Positions 1-5,327 of a DNA stretch of 5,327 bases are shown piece by piece. The notes under the pieces were generated by a model. The model worked only from the letters and a program-made list of their open reading frames with translations. It made no database searches and was not told the DNA's origin. The DNA lies in NCBI GenBank assembly GCA_947475475.1, contig CANJOG010000166.1:1-5327 (forward strand), given 5' to 3'. The stretch comes from Acetobacteraceae bacterium (GTDB lineage Bacteria > Pseudomonadota > Alphaproteobacteria > Acetobacterales > Acetobacteraceae). Every line of letters begins with the position of its first letter. Within the stretch, counting starts at the first letter, position 1. The position numbers and the translations under genes were made by a program.

Positions 1-741
1 CCGGTGCTGCCGACCGTGCATTACAACATGGGCGGCATCCCCACGAACGTTCACACCGAAGTGCTGCGCCCGACCAAGGACAATCCCGATGCCATCGCTC
101 GCGGGCTGATGGCGGTGGGAGAGGCTGCCTGCGTCTCCGTGCACGGCGCCAACCGTCTCGGCACCAACTCGCTGCTCGATCTCGTGGTGTTCGGCCGCGC
201 GGCTGCTCTGCGCGCCGCCGCCACGATCAAGCCGGGGGCCACCCAGAAGCCACTGCCGCCGAAGGCCGGTGAAGCCTGCCTGGAGCGTTTCGACGCCACG
301 CGTCACGCCAAGGGCGGCACGCTGGTTGCCGATCTGCGCCTGAACTTGCAGCGCGCCATGCAGGCCCATGCCGCCGTGTTCCGCTCCAGCGCCAGCCTGA
401 CTGAGGGCGTGTCGAAGATCGGCAAGATGTGGGGCGCGATGGACGACATGAAGGTCGTGGACCGCAGCCTGATCTGGAATTCGGACCTGATGGAAGCGCT
501 GGAATTCCAGAACCTGCTGTCCAACGCATCGGCCACCATCGTGGGCGCCGAAGCGCGCACGGAAAGCCGCGGCGCCCAGGCGCATGACGATTTCCCCGAT
601 CGCGACGACGAGAACTGGATGAAGCACACCCTCGCCTGGGTCGATGACAAAGGCGGGGTGAAACTGGATTACCGGCCGGTGAAGATGCAGACGCTGACTG
701 ACGAAGTCTCCGTCTTCCCGCCGAAGAAGCGCGTTTACTGA
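1..741 (+). CDS. sdhA: Succinate dehydrogenase flavoprotein subunit, C-terminal part (5' end outside window)
   Basis: SdhA is the FAD-bearing subunit of complex II and oxidises succinate to fumarate on the cytoplasmic face of the inner membrane. The reading frame is open from base 1, so the gene enters from the left; the GTG at base 4 is an internal valine, not a start. About 246 residues are present of a family length near 590-600. The visible part starts in the substrate site at HYNMGG; its His (bases 19-21) matches E. coli His354. It continues through the FAD-contacting Glu of AVGEAACVSVHG and the catalytic Arg of GANRLG (bases 154-156), which matches E. coli Arg399; the His-Arg spacing of 45 residues is the same as in E. 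coli. The C-terminal helical region with DRDDENWMKHTLAW and a final FPPKKRVY is typical. sdhB follows after 24 bp, so the two are almost certainly co-transcribed. No frameshift or missing key residue is seen. Identity is very secure. Confidence 0.97.
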   Translation, partial: PVLPTVHYNMGGIPTNVHTEVLRPTKDNPDAIARGLMAVGEAACVSVHGANRLGTNSLLDLVVFGRAAALRAAATIKPGATQKPLPPKAGEACLERFDATRHAKGGTLVADLRLNLQRAMQAHAAVFRSSASLTEGVSKIGKMWGAMDDMKVVDRSLIWNSDLMEALEFQNLLSNASATIVGAEARTESRGAQAHDDFPDRDDENWMKHTLAWVDDKGGVKLDYRPVKMQTLTDEVSVFPPKKRVY

Positions 742-765
742 GCAGCGCGGACAGAGGGCACGCAC

Positions 766-1548
766 ATGGCCGAATTCACGCTTCCCGCCAATAGCCGCGT
801 TGGCACTGGCGATACCTACAAAGCTCCCGCCGGCGCCAAGAACGTCCGGAGCTTCAAGATCTATCGCTGGAATCCCGATGACGGGAAAAACCCGCGCATG
901 GATACCTACGAGATCGATCTCGACGCCTGCGGGCCGATGGTTCTCGACGCGCTGATCAAGATCAAGAACGAGGTCGATCCCTCGCTCACCTTCCGCCGCT
1001 CCTGCCGTGAAGGCATTTGCGGTTCCTGTGCCATGAATATTGACGGCACCAACACGCTCGCCTGCCTCAAGCCGATCGAGGATGTGAAAGCGGATGTGAA
1101 GATCAACCCGCTGCCGCATATGCCGGTCGTGAAGGATCTGGTGCCTGACCTGACCGCCGCCTATGCGCAGCTGCGCAGCATCGAGCCGTGGATGAAGTCC
1201 GACACGGCGCCGCCGCCGGATCGCGAGCGCCTGCAGAGCAAGGAAGAGCGCGCCAAGCTCGACGGTCTGTGGGAATGCATTCTCTGCTTCTGCTGCACGA
1301 CCTCCTGCCCCAGCTATTGGTGGAACGGCGACCGCTATCTCGGTCCGGCCGTGCTGCTCCAGGCCTATCGCTGGATTGCCGATAGCCGCGACGAAGCCAC
1401 CGGCTCGCGCCTCGACGAGCTGGAAGATCCGTTCAAGCTTTATCGCTGCCACACCATCATGAATTGCACCCAGACCTGCCCGAAGGGTCTGAATCCTGCC
1501 AAGGCGATTGGCAGCATCAAGCAGTTGATGGTCGAACGTCAGGGCTAA
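766..1548 (+). CDS. sdhB: Succinate dehydrogenase iron-sulfur subunit
   Basis: SdhB passes electrons from the SdhA FAD through three Fe-S clusters to ubiquinone. The 260 residues are the usual alphaproteobacterial length. An N-terminal ferredoxin-like domain (about 27-125) holds the [2Fe-2S] ligands C80, C85, C88 and C100; the third ligand is Cys, where E. coli SdhB has Asp. The C-terminal domain holds C171, C174, C177 with C238 for [4Fe-4S], and C181, C228, C234 for [3Fe-4S], assigned by matching E. coli spacing (a constant offset of 22). Quinone-site residues are kept: P182, W185, W186, H229 and I231. The ATG is preceded by AGAGGG at 753-758 with a 7-base spacer, which supports this start. 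It lies 24 bp after sdhA with no terminator between. The membrane anchors sdhC and sdhD are not in the window and are expected upstream of sdhA. No anomalies. Confidence 0.98.
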   Translation: MAEFTLPANSRVGTGDTYKAPAGAKNVRSFKIYRWNPDDGKNPRMDTYEIDLDACGPMVLDALIKIKNEVDPSLTFRRSCREGICGSCAMNIDGTNTLACLKPIEDVKADVKINPLPHMPVVKDLVPDLTAAYAQLRSIEPWMKSDTAPPPDRERLQSKEERAKLDGLWECILCFCCTTSCPSYWWNGDRYLGPAVLLQAYRWIADSRDEATGSRLDELEDPFKLYRCHTIMNCTQTCPKGLNPAKAIGSIKQLMVERQG

Positions 1549-1571
1549 GCGGCGAGGCCGCACGCGCCGCT
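1548..1571 (+). other. GC-rich inverted repeat at the sdhB-phosphatase junction
   Basis: AGCGGCG (1548-1554) and CGCCGCT (1565-1571) are a perfect 7-bp inverted repeat with a 10-base loop. The left arm begins on the last base of the sdhB stop codon and the right arm ends 1 base before the phosphatase ATG at 1573. A shorter alternative fold, GCGGC-GAG-GCCGC at 1549-1561, uses the same left arm. No T-run follows, so this is not a standard intrinsic terminator. It could protect the sdhB 3' end, cause partial termination, or hide the phosphatase start; it could also be chance in GC-rich DNA. Confidence 0.35.
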
Positions 1572-1572
1572 C

Positions 1573-2250
1573 ATGTCGCGTAGCCTTGAGAGATTCAATG
1601 TGCAGCGCCCAGCTGGCCGCATGGCCGCCTGGGCGCATTCATTTTTTATCGACCACGCATTCTTCCGCCTGGCCTGGAGCAATCTGGGCACGGTGGAGCC
1701 CGGCGTGCTCTATCGCTCCAACCATCCCACGCCGTTTCAGCTGCGCCGCGCGGTGCGGGCGTTGGGGCTGAAATCGGTGATCAACCTGCGCGGTGACGGG
1801 CGCACCGGCACCGACGCGTTGGCGCGTGACGAAGCGCGGCGGATTGGCCTCGTGCAATTCGATATCGGGCTGGAAAGCCGGGGGGCGCCGAAGGCGGAGG
1901 ATATCCTCAGGCTGGTTGAGGTGTTTCGCACCATGCCCCGCCCGGCGCTGATGCATTGCAAATCCGGCGCGGACCGTACGGGGTTGGCAGCGGGTGTGTG
2001 GGTGATGCTGCATGGCGGTGCGGCGAAGGATGCGCTGGCGCAGCTCACGCTCCGGCACGGCCATATCAACCGCTCCAATACCGGCATTCTTGACGCCTTC
2101 TTCCATCAGTATGCGGTGCAGGCGGAAGGGCGAATCGGATTCTTCGACTGGCTGGTCAGCGAATATGACCCGGTGGCGCTGCGGGCGAATTTCCGGGGCG
2201 CTGGTAGCCTCGCTAGTTTCGTCAACGATCGTTTGCTGCGGCGGGAATAG
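1573..2250 (+). CDS. CX5R cysteine phosphatase (tyrosine / dual-specificity phosphatase-like)
   Basis: The product is a cysteine-dependent phosphatase of 225 residues. The P-loop MHCKSGADRTG carries nucleophile C129 and R135 in the C-X5-R signature, followed by Thr-Gly as in DSP/SIW14-like enzymes. Upstream are the usual family blocks: VEPGVLYRSNHPT (about 41-53), a beta strand with SVINLRGD (68-75), and FDIGLESRGAPKAEDILRL (96-114), which probably supplies the acid loop. Downstream, GHINRSNTGILDAFFHQYA (163-181) matches a segment I associate with proteobacterial members. There is no signal peptide or clear membrane span; the aromatic stretch at 20-40 is short and mixed, so it is probably cytoplasmic. 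The substrate (phosphoprotein, phosphoinositide-like lipid or other phosphomonoester) cannot be told. It sits 24 bp after sdhB on the same strand and may read through from the sdh operon. Start is uncertain: the ATG used here has no ribosome site, while an in-frame GTG at 1600 has one. Family call firm, function open. Confidence 0.9.
   Translation: MSRSLERFNVQRPAGRMAAWAHSFFIDHAFFRLAWSNLGTVEPGVLYRSNHPTPFQLRRAVRALGLKSVINLRGDGRTGTDALARDEARRIGLVQFDIGLESRGAPKAEDILRLVEVFRTMPRPALMHCKSGADRTGLAAGVWVMLHGGAAKDALAQLTLRHGHINRSNTGILDAFFHQYAVQAEGRIGFFDWLVSEYDPVALRANFRGAGSLASFVNDRLLRRE
1588..1593 (+). promoter_or_regulatory. Possible ribosome binding site favouring a GTG start at 1600
   Basis: GAGAGA at 1588-1593 lies 6 bases before an in-frame GTG (1600-1602, codon 10 of the longer phosphatase reading). 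The ATG at 1573 has only a GC-rich, SD-free lead. Using GTG would remove nine N-terminal residues, all outside the conserved phosphatase core, and would put the start clear of the 1548-1571 inverted repeat. The purine run is short, so this is only suggestive. Confidence 0.4.
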
Positions 2251-2262
2251 CTGGAATCTGGG

Positions 2263-3696
2263 TTACGGCAGTTTCGCCACTGCCTCCGCGACCGACGTTC
2301 CCTCGAAGAATGCCGGATTGGCAGCGCGCCAGAGTCGCGCGGGGTTGGTGAAGGCGAAATCCCGGAGATCGGCTGGCGTGATCAGGCCGTGTTCGATAGT
2401 TTCATAGAGTTCCTCGAGTACCTCGTTCATCTCGACGACGTCCCAATGCCCGATATCGGAGCCATAGACGGCATTGAGCCGGACCTGGCCGGGATTACGC
2501 AGCGAATCGAACGCTGAGGCCATGACCGGATCGTCACCCTCGCAGCCGAAATAGAAGGCCTCGGTGAATCTGGCGATCAGATCGCCGCGTGTTTCGATCT
2601 CAAGCCCGGCGAAGCTGTCTGTCGGGTCCTGCGGATTGCCGGCCCAGAACTTCGCCATCTGTTCAGCGGAAATATCGCGCCGGAGCTTGCCGCCGAACTC
2701 GTCATAGAGGCGCATGAACAGATCGGAATCATAGAGTCGTGGATCGGTATTGGCGGCGAGGCCCTTCAGGCTGCGCTTCTCCCAATGGCTTGCCAGGTCG
2801 GCGAGCAGCGAGCGGGCCCAGCCCACGCCACCTTCGAGAAACAGGAAGCGCAATGTCGGAAAACGCTTTGGCACGCCGCCGAGAAACAGGGACTTGCACA
2901 CCGCATCGGCGGTCGAGGCGAAATGGCCGACATGGTTGTTGACGATATTGGAAATTGAATTGCGGAACGGCATTCCCTCGCCGGGGCCGTGGAAACTCGG
3001 CATAACGCCAAGTTCCACACAGCATCGCCAGACCGGATCATAATCATACGCGCTGTCGATGCCGAAAGTATCCGCCCACCAGGCATGGCGACCCAATTCG
3101 GGATGATCGCGTGCGATGCCCTCCAGGGGGCGCTTGATCCAGCTTGGCAGCATGACCGCTTTGAAGCCCAGCACGGTCACCGCATGGGTGATCTCCGCGA
3201 TTGCTTCGGCCGGCGTGTGCATCGGGATAGTGGCGACGGGTGTCATCCGGTCCTGATAGGTGCCCCAGATTTCCGAATAGTATGTGTTCAGCGCGCGGCA
3301 GAAGGTCTGGCGCATTTCGGCGTCGTCGAAGGTCTGCGCCACCACGCCACGGCTCGGGAAGAGCACGGCGAAATCGATGCCAATCTCGTCCAGGCGCTTG
3401 TACATCAGATCGGGAAACAGCGCTGTCGCGTGATCCAGCCCGCCATTGCGCAGCGGCGTGCCCCAGAAGCTTGGACGAATGGTGCGCCAGTCACGGCGCT
3501 CCTGCTCAGTCATGCCATACCAGAGCCGGTTGCGCGGTGTGCGGTTCTCCGCCTCCTCAATGGCGCGGCGCATGTCACGTCCCGCGATGGCGGTGACATA
3601 GTCATGCACGACGGGCATGAACTCGCGTAGATGCCCGTCCGAATCGATGACCGGATGGTCAAGCTTCTCTCGGATCGGATTGCGGTGCGCCGTCAT
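2263..3696 (-). CDS. Amidohydrolase-2 family (ACMSD-like) metal-dependent hydrolase or decarboxylase
   Basis: This 477-residue protein has the hallmarks of the amidohydrolase-2 TIM-barrel family (PF04909 type), whose known members hydrolyse or decarboxylate cyclic and aromatic acids with one divalent metal. Visible motifs in order: VIDSDGHLRE (16-25), a D-x-D-x-H form of the family's usual D-x-H-x-H at the first strand; MLPSW (182-186); SFHGPGEG (234-241) with H236; VGHFASTADAV (256-266) with H258; RFPTLRFLFLEGGVGWA (278-294) with E288; and YGSDIGHWD (411-419) with D414, the probable catalytic or metal Asp at the end of the barrel. H22, H236, H258 and D414 are the likely metal-site or catalytic residues (inferred from the family). 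No signal peptide, so cytoplasmic. Start is supported by GGAGAG (complement of 3703-3708) with a 6-base spacer. It is the last visible gene of the unit and follows SDR-A by 24 bp. It ends 12 bp from the convergent phosphatase gene. Substrate unknown; it is longer than typical 300-350-residue members. Confidence 0.9.
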   Translation of the reverse strand: MTAHRNPIREKLDHPVIDSDGHLREFMPVVHDYVTAIAGRDMRRAIEEAENRTPRNRLWYGMTEQERRDWRTIRPSFWGTPLRNGGLDHATALFPDLMYKRLDEIGIDFAVLFPSRGVVAQTFDDAEMRQTFCRALNTYYSEIWGTYQDRMTPVATIPMHTPAEAIAEITHAVTVLGFKAVMLPSWIKRPLEGIARDHPELGRHAWWADTFGIDSAYDYDPVWRCCVELGVMPSFHGPGEGMPFRNSISNIVNNHVGHFASTADAVCKSLFLGGVPKRFPTLRFLFLEGGVGWARSLLADLASHWEKRSLKGLAANTDPRLYDSDLFMRLYDEFGGKLRRDISAEQMAKFWAGNPQDPTDSFAGLEIETRGDLIARFTEAFYFGCEGDDPVMASAFDSLRNPGQVRLNAVYGSDIGHWDVVEMNEVLEELYETIEHGLITPADLRDFAFTNPARLWRAANPAFFEGTSVAEAVAKLP

Positions 3697-3715
3697 GGAA
3701 TTCTCTCCGATTCTG

Positions 3716-3730
3716 GCGCGCTAAACGCGC
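3716..3730 (-). other. Short hairpin at the SDR-A / amidohydrolase junction
   Basis: GCGCG (3716-3720) and CGCGC (3726-3730) form a perfect 5-bp inverted repeat around a 5-base loop that contains the first two bases of the SDR-A stop codon complement and beyond. In the transcript the hairpin closes over the SDR-A stop and sits about 8 bases ahead of the amidohydrolase ribosome site. It might affect mRNA stability or the ratio of the two products, but it is short and could be chance at this GC content. Confidence 0.25.
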
Positions 3731-4497
3731 AACGTGACGAGGCCCCCATCCATCACGATATTCTGCCCCGTGATGAAGCCGGACTCCTCGGATGCCAGGA
3801 AAACGCAGCAATGCGCGACGTCATCCGGCATGCCTGGCCGTTTGATCGGATAGCGCTTGGAGTTCCATTCGATCAGCTCTTCCATGGTGATACCTGGTTT
3901 GGTCCCCAATGCCATTTTCGTGAGGATTCCCGCGGGGGAAATGCAATTCACCCGGATCTGCTTGGCCGCCCCTTCGGCCGCGCAATGCCGTGTCAATTGC
4001 AGCAGCCCGCCCTTGGACGCGCCATAGGCGGTCTGGTTCGGATTACCAACCACGGCGGCGATCGACGAGATATTGATGATCGAGCCACCACTTTCCTTCA
4101 TATGCGGAAAGCAGAATTTCGTCGCGAGCCAGGCGCCGGTAAGATTGACGCCCAGAGTGTGATCCCACTCCTGCTCGGTCTGCTCGGTGATGGGGGTATG
4201 ATTGTAGATGATCCCCGCATTGTTCACGAGAATGTCGATGCGGCCGAAGCGGGCGATGGTGGCATCGACCATGGCCTGAACCTCGGCCGATTTGGCGATA
4301 TCGGCGTGGACATAGAGGCACGCGTCAAGGCCGATGGATGCGGCGACGGCCTCCCCTTCGGCGTCCGCGATATCGCCGAGGACGACTCGCGCACCTTGCC
4401 GTGCGAACATGCGGCCTACCGCCTCACCAATCCCTGTGGCACCACCTGTAATGATGGCGACCTTGCCCTCAAGCCGGTTACCTGTCGTGTTGCTCAT
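3721..4497 (-). CDS. Classical short-chain dehydrogenase/reductase (SDR-A)
   Basis: An NAD(P)-dependent oxidoreductase of the classical SDR family, 258 residues, one Rossmann domain. Seen: cofactor motif TGGATGIG (17-24); D42 at the end of the second strand, which in this family favours NAD over NADP; D66; NNAG (92-95); and a catalytic tetrad N118, S145, Y158, K162 (YGASK). After the active site comes SPAG (187-190) in place of the commoner PG motif, then MDGG (249-252) near the C-terminus. The family oxidises or reduces secondary alcohols and ketones; the substrate here cannot be predicted. It starts inside the end of SDR-B (ATGA overlap, 4 bp), so translation is probably coupled; its own upstream G-run (complement of 4509-4514) is rather far from the ATG. 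The amidohydrolase follows 24 bp downstream, which suggests consecutive steps of one catabolic route (inference). Confidence 0.93.
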   Translation of the reverse strand: MSNTTGNRLEGKVAIITGGATGIGEAVGRMFARQGARVVLGDIADAEGEAVAASIGLDACLYVHADIAKSAEVQAMVDATIARFGRIDILVNNAGIIYNHTPITEQTEQEWDHTLGVNLTGAWLATKFCFPHMKESGGSIINISSIAAVVGNPNQTAYGASKGGLLQLTRHCAAEGAAKQIRVNCISPAGILTKMALGTKPGITMEELIEWNSKRYPIKRPGMPDDVAHCCVFLASEESGFITGQNIVMDGGLVTLRV

Positions 4498-5264
4498 CGT
4501 GCGGATTTCCCCCCGTCATGTGGCAGTATCGCCCCGGTCAGTGGTCCAACATCGTCACTGGCCAGGAACAGAGCGGTGCGTGCGATCTCAATCGGCTCGG
4601 CTGGACGCAACGCATCCACATCGGCGTCATTGCGCTTGTACTCGAAGGTCACATTCTCCGGCCGCGCCACCTTGTTGCGCATGCCGGTATTGATGCTGCC
4701 CGGCGCGATCGCATTGACGCGGATATTATGTGGCCCGAGCTCCAGCGACAGCTGCCGCGTCAAAGCGATGATGCCGCCCTTGGAGGCCACATAGGCCGCG
4801 CGTCCCGGACGATGCGCCACCAGCCCGGCAATGGAGGCCGTGTTGATGATGCAACCCTTCTGGCGCTCCTTCATGTGCGGGATGGCCGCCTTGCAGCAAA
4901 GGAACGTCCCGGTGAGATTCACCGCAATGACAAGTCCCCATTCTGCTTCCGTGATCTCTTCAAGCGAGGAGTAGAGCGCGTTGATGACGGCGGCATTGTT
5001 CCAGAGAATATCGATCTGGCCATAGTGGTCGATGGTGGCGGCAGTCATCGCCTGCACCTGGTCGAACTTGCTGATATCGGTGATCGAGGCGAAGGCATCG
5101 CCGCCCTCCTGCGTCACCTGGGCGACGGTCTGCTCCGCCTCGGCCGCATCGACATCCACGACCACCACTTTCGCGCCCTCGCGTGCGAAAAGCAGTGCGC
5201 CGGCGCGCCCCAGTCCTGATGCAGCGCCGGTGATGATCGCAACCTTGCCGTCCAGCCTGCCCAT
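4494..5264 (-). CDS. Classical short-chain dehydrogenase/reductase (SDR-B)
   Basis: A second classical SDR, 256 residues from the start chosen here. Residue numbers below count from the longer alternative start (ATG at 5279, 261 residues). Seen: TGAASGLG (17-24), D42 suggesting NAD preference, D68, WNNAA (93-97) where most classical SDRs have NNAG, N121, S149, Y163 and K167 (YVASK), APG (192-194) and HDGG (254-257). The active site is complete, so it should be a working alcohol/ketone oxidoreductase of unknown substrate. The start at 5264 is preferred because it gives the standard MGRLDGKVAIITG opening and has GAGGA just ahead, while the ATG at 5279 has no clear ribosome site. It overlaps SDR-A by ATGA, and the two are distant paralogues with similar N-terminal halves but different substrate-loop regions (about residues 195-225). 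It is the first complete gene of the unit in the window. Confidence 0.92.
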   Translation of the reverse strand: MGRLDGKVAIITGAASGLGRAGALLFAREGAKVVVVDVDAAEAEQTVAQVTQEGGDAFASITDISKFDQVQAMTAATIDHYGQIDILWNNAAVINALYSSLEEITEAEWGLVIAVNLTGTFLCCKAAIPHMKERQKGCIINTASIAGLVAHRPGRAAYVASKGGIIALTRQLSLELGPHNIRVNAIAPGSINTGMRNKVARPENVTFEYKRNDADVDALRPAEPIEIARTALFLASDDVGPLTGAILPHDGGKSAR

Positions 5265-5268
5265 CGTT

Positions 5269-5273
5269 TCCTC
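5269..5273 (-). promoter_or_regulatory. Ribosome binding site for SDR-B (supports the start at 5264)
   Basis: The complement of 5269-5273 reads GAGGA, 4 bases before the ATG at 5262-5264. Nothing comparable precedes the upstream in-frame ATG at 5277-5279. Spacing is slightly short but within the range used by bacteria. Confidence 0.5.
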
Positions 5274-5304
5274 GTTCATTGTCCGCTTTGGGGCGGTGGT
5301 CTTG

Positions 5305-5320
5305 CCGCAGCATGCTGCGG
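5305..5320. promoter_or_regulatory. Perfect 16-bp palindrome upstream of the SDR operon
   Basis: CCGCAGCATGCTGCGG is its own reverse complement over all 16 bases. It lies 40 bp before the preferred SDR-B start. Its size and symmetry fit an operator for a dimeric regulator such as a TetR-, GntR- or MarR-type protein. As RNA it could also form a 6-bp stem with a CATG loop. No T-run follows on either strand, so an intrinsic terminator is less likely. I see no convincing -35/-10 pair in the remaining bases, and the upstream gene is outside the window. Confidence 0.4.
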
Positions 5321-5327
5321 ATTCTGA

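Noticed and set aside
4..6. GTG at base 4 as the start of the first gene.
   Set aside because: The frame is open to the window edge and the residues just before and after belong to the conserved core of SdhA, so the gene is simply cut by the window.
1639..2106. A 155-codon - strand open frame inside the phosphatase gene.
   Set aside because: It overlaps the whole catalytic core of the phosphatase; GC-rich shadow without motifs.
2989..3630. A 213-codon + strand open frame inside the amidohydrolase gene.
   Set aside because: Fully contained antisense frame without motifs; the - strand protein has ordered family motifs across the same region.
3631..4794. A 387-codon open frame on the + strand running antisense across the amidohydrolase 5' end, SDR-A and part of SDR-B.
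   Set aside because: It spans three convincing - strand genes, and its translation shows no family motifs and has the Asp/Arg/His-rich look of an antisense shadow in GC-rich DNA.
4518..5219. A 233-codon + strand open frame antisense to SDR-B.
   Set aside because: It lies entirely within SDR-B, whose motifs are unmistakable; the antisense translation has no recognisable domain.
5305..5320. Reading the 16-bp palindrome as an intrinsic terminator.
   Set aside because: No T-rich tract follows on either strand within the window; an operator or an unspecific hairpin is more likely.

Overview
The window reads as a chromosomal segment from a GC-rich alphaproteobacterium. The SdhA tail and SdhB have the alphaproteobacterial style: an all-cysteine [2Fe-2S] ligand set in SdhB, the 'YWWNGDRYLGPAVLLQAYRW' type of segment, and an SdhA ending in FPPKKRVY. 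The order or family cannot be fixed from this window alone. I see no mobile element, tRNA, rRNA or CRISPR array, and no obvious change in base composition.

Layout: the left part, on the + strand, is the 3' end of sdhA (cut by the window start), then complete sdhB 24 bp later, then a CX5R cysteine phosphatase gene 24 bp after sdhB. The first two encode the catalytic flavoprotein and the iron-sulfur subunit of succinate dehydrogenase (complex II). The phosphatase may be carried on the same transcript, but its role there is unknown. The phosphatase ends only 12 bp from the end of a convergent gene.

The right part, on the - strand, is a compact three-gene unit read from right to left: a short-chain dehydrogenase/reductase (SDR-B), a second SDR (SDR-A) that overlaps it by an ATGA, and an amidohydrolase-2 family (ACMSD-like) metal-dependent hydrolase or decarboxylase 24 bp further on. 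Two NAD-type SDRs with such a hydrolase suggest a catabolic cluster for a hydroxylated or cyclic carbon substrate (inference); the substrate cannot be read from the sequence. The unit probably starts at or just beyond the right edge of the window, where a perfect 16-bp palindrome lies upstream of SDR-B.

Coding density is very high: the longest non-coding stretch is the roughly 60 bp at the right edge, so there is no gene-free stretch over 300 bp. Nothing here is convincing evidence of a wholly new system. The points most worth checking are the uncharacterised SDR-SDR-amidohydrolase operon with its palindrome, and the phosphatase attached to the sdh operon.
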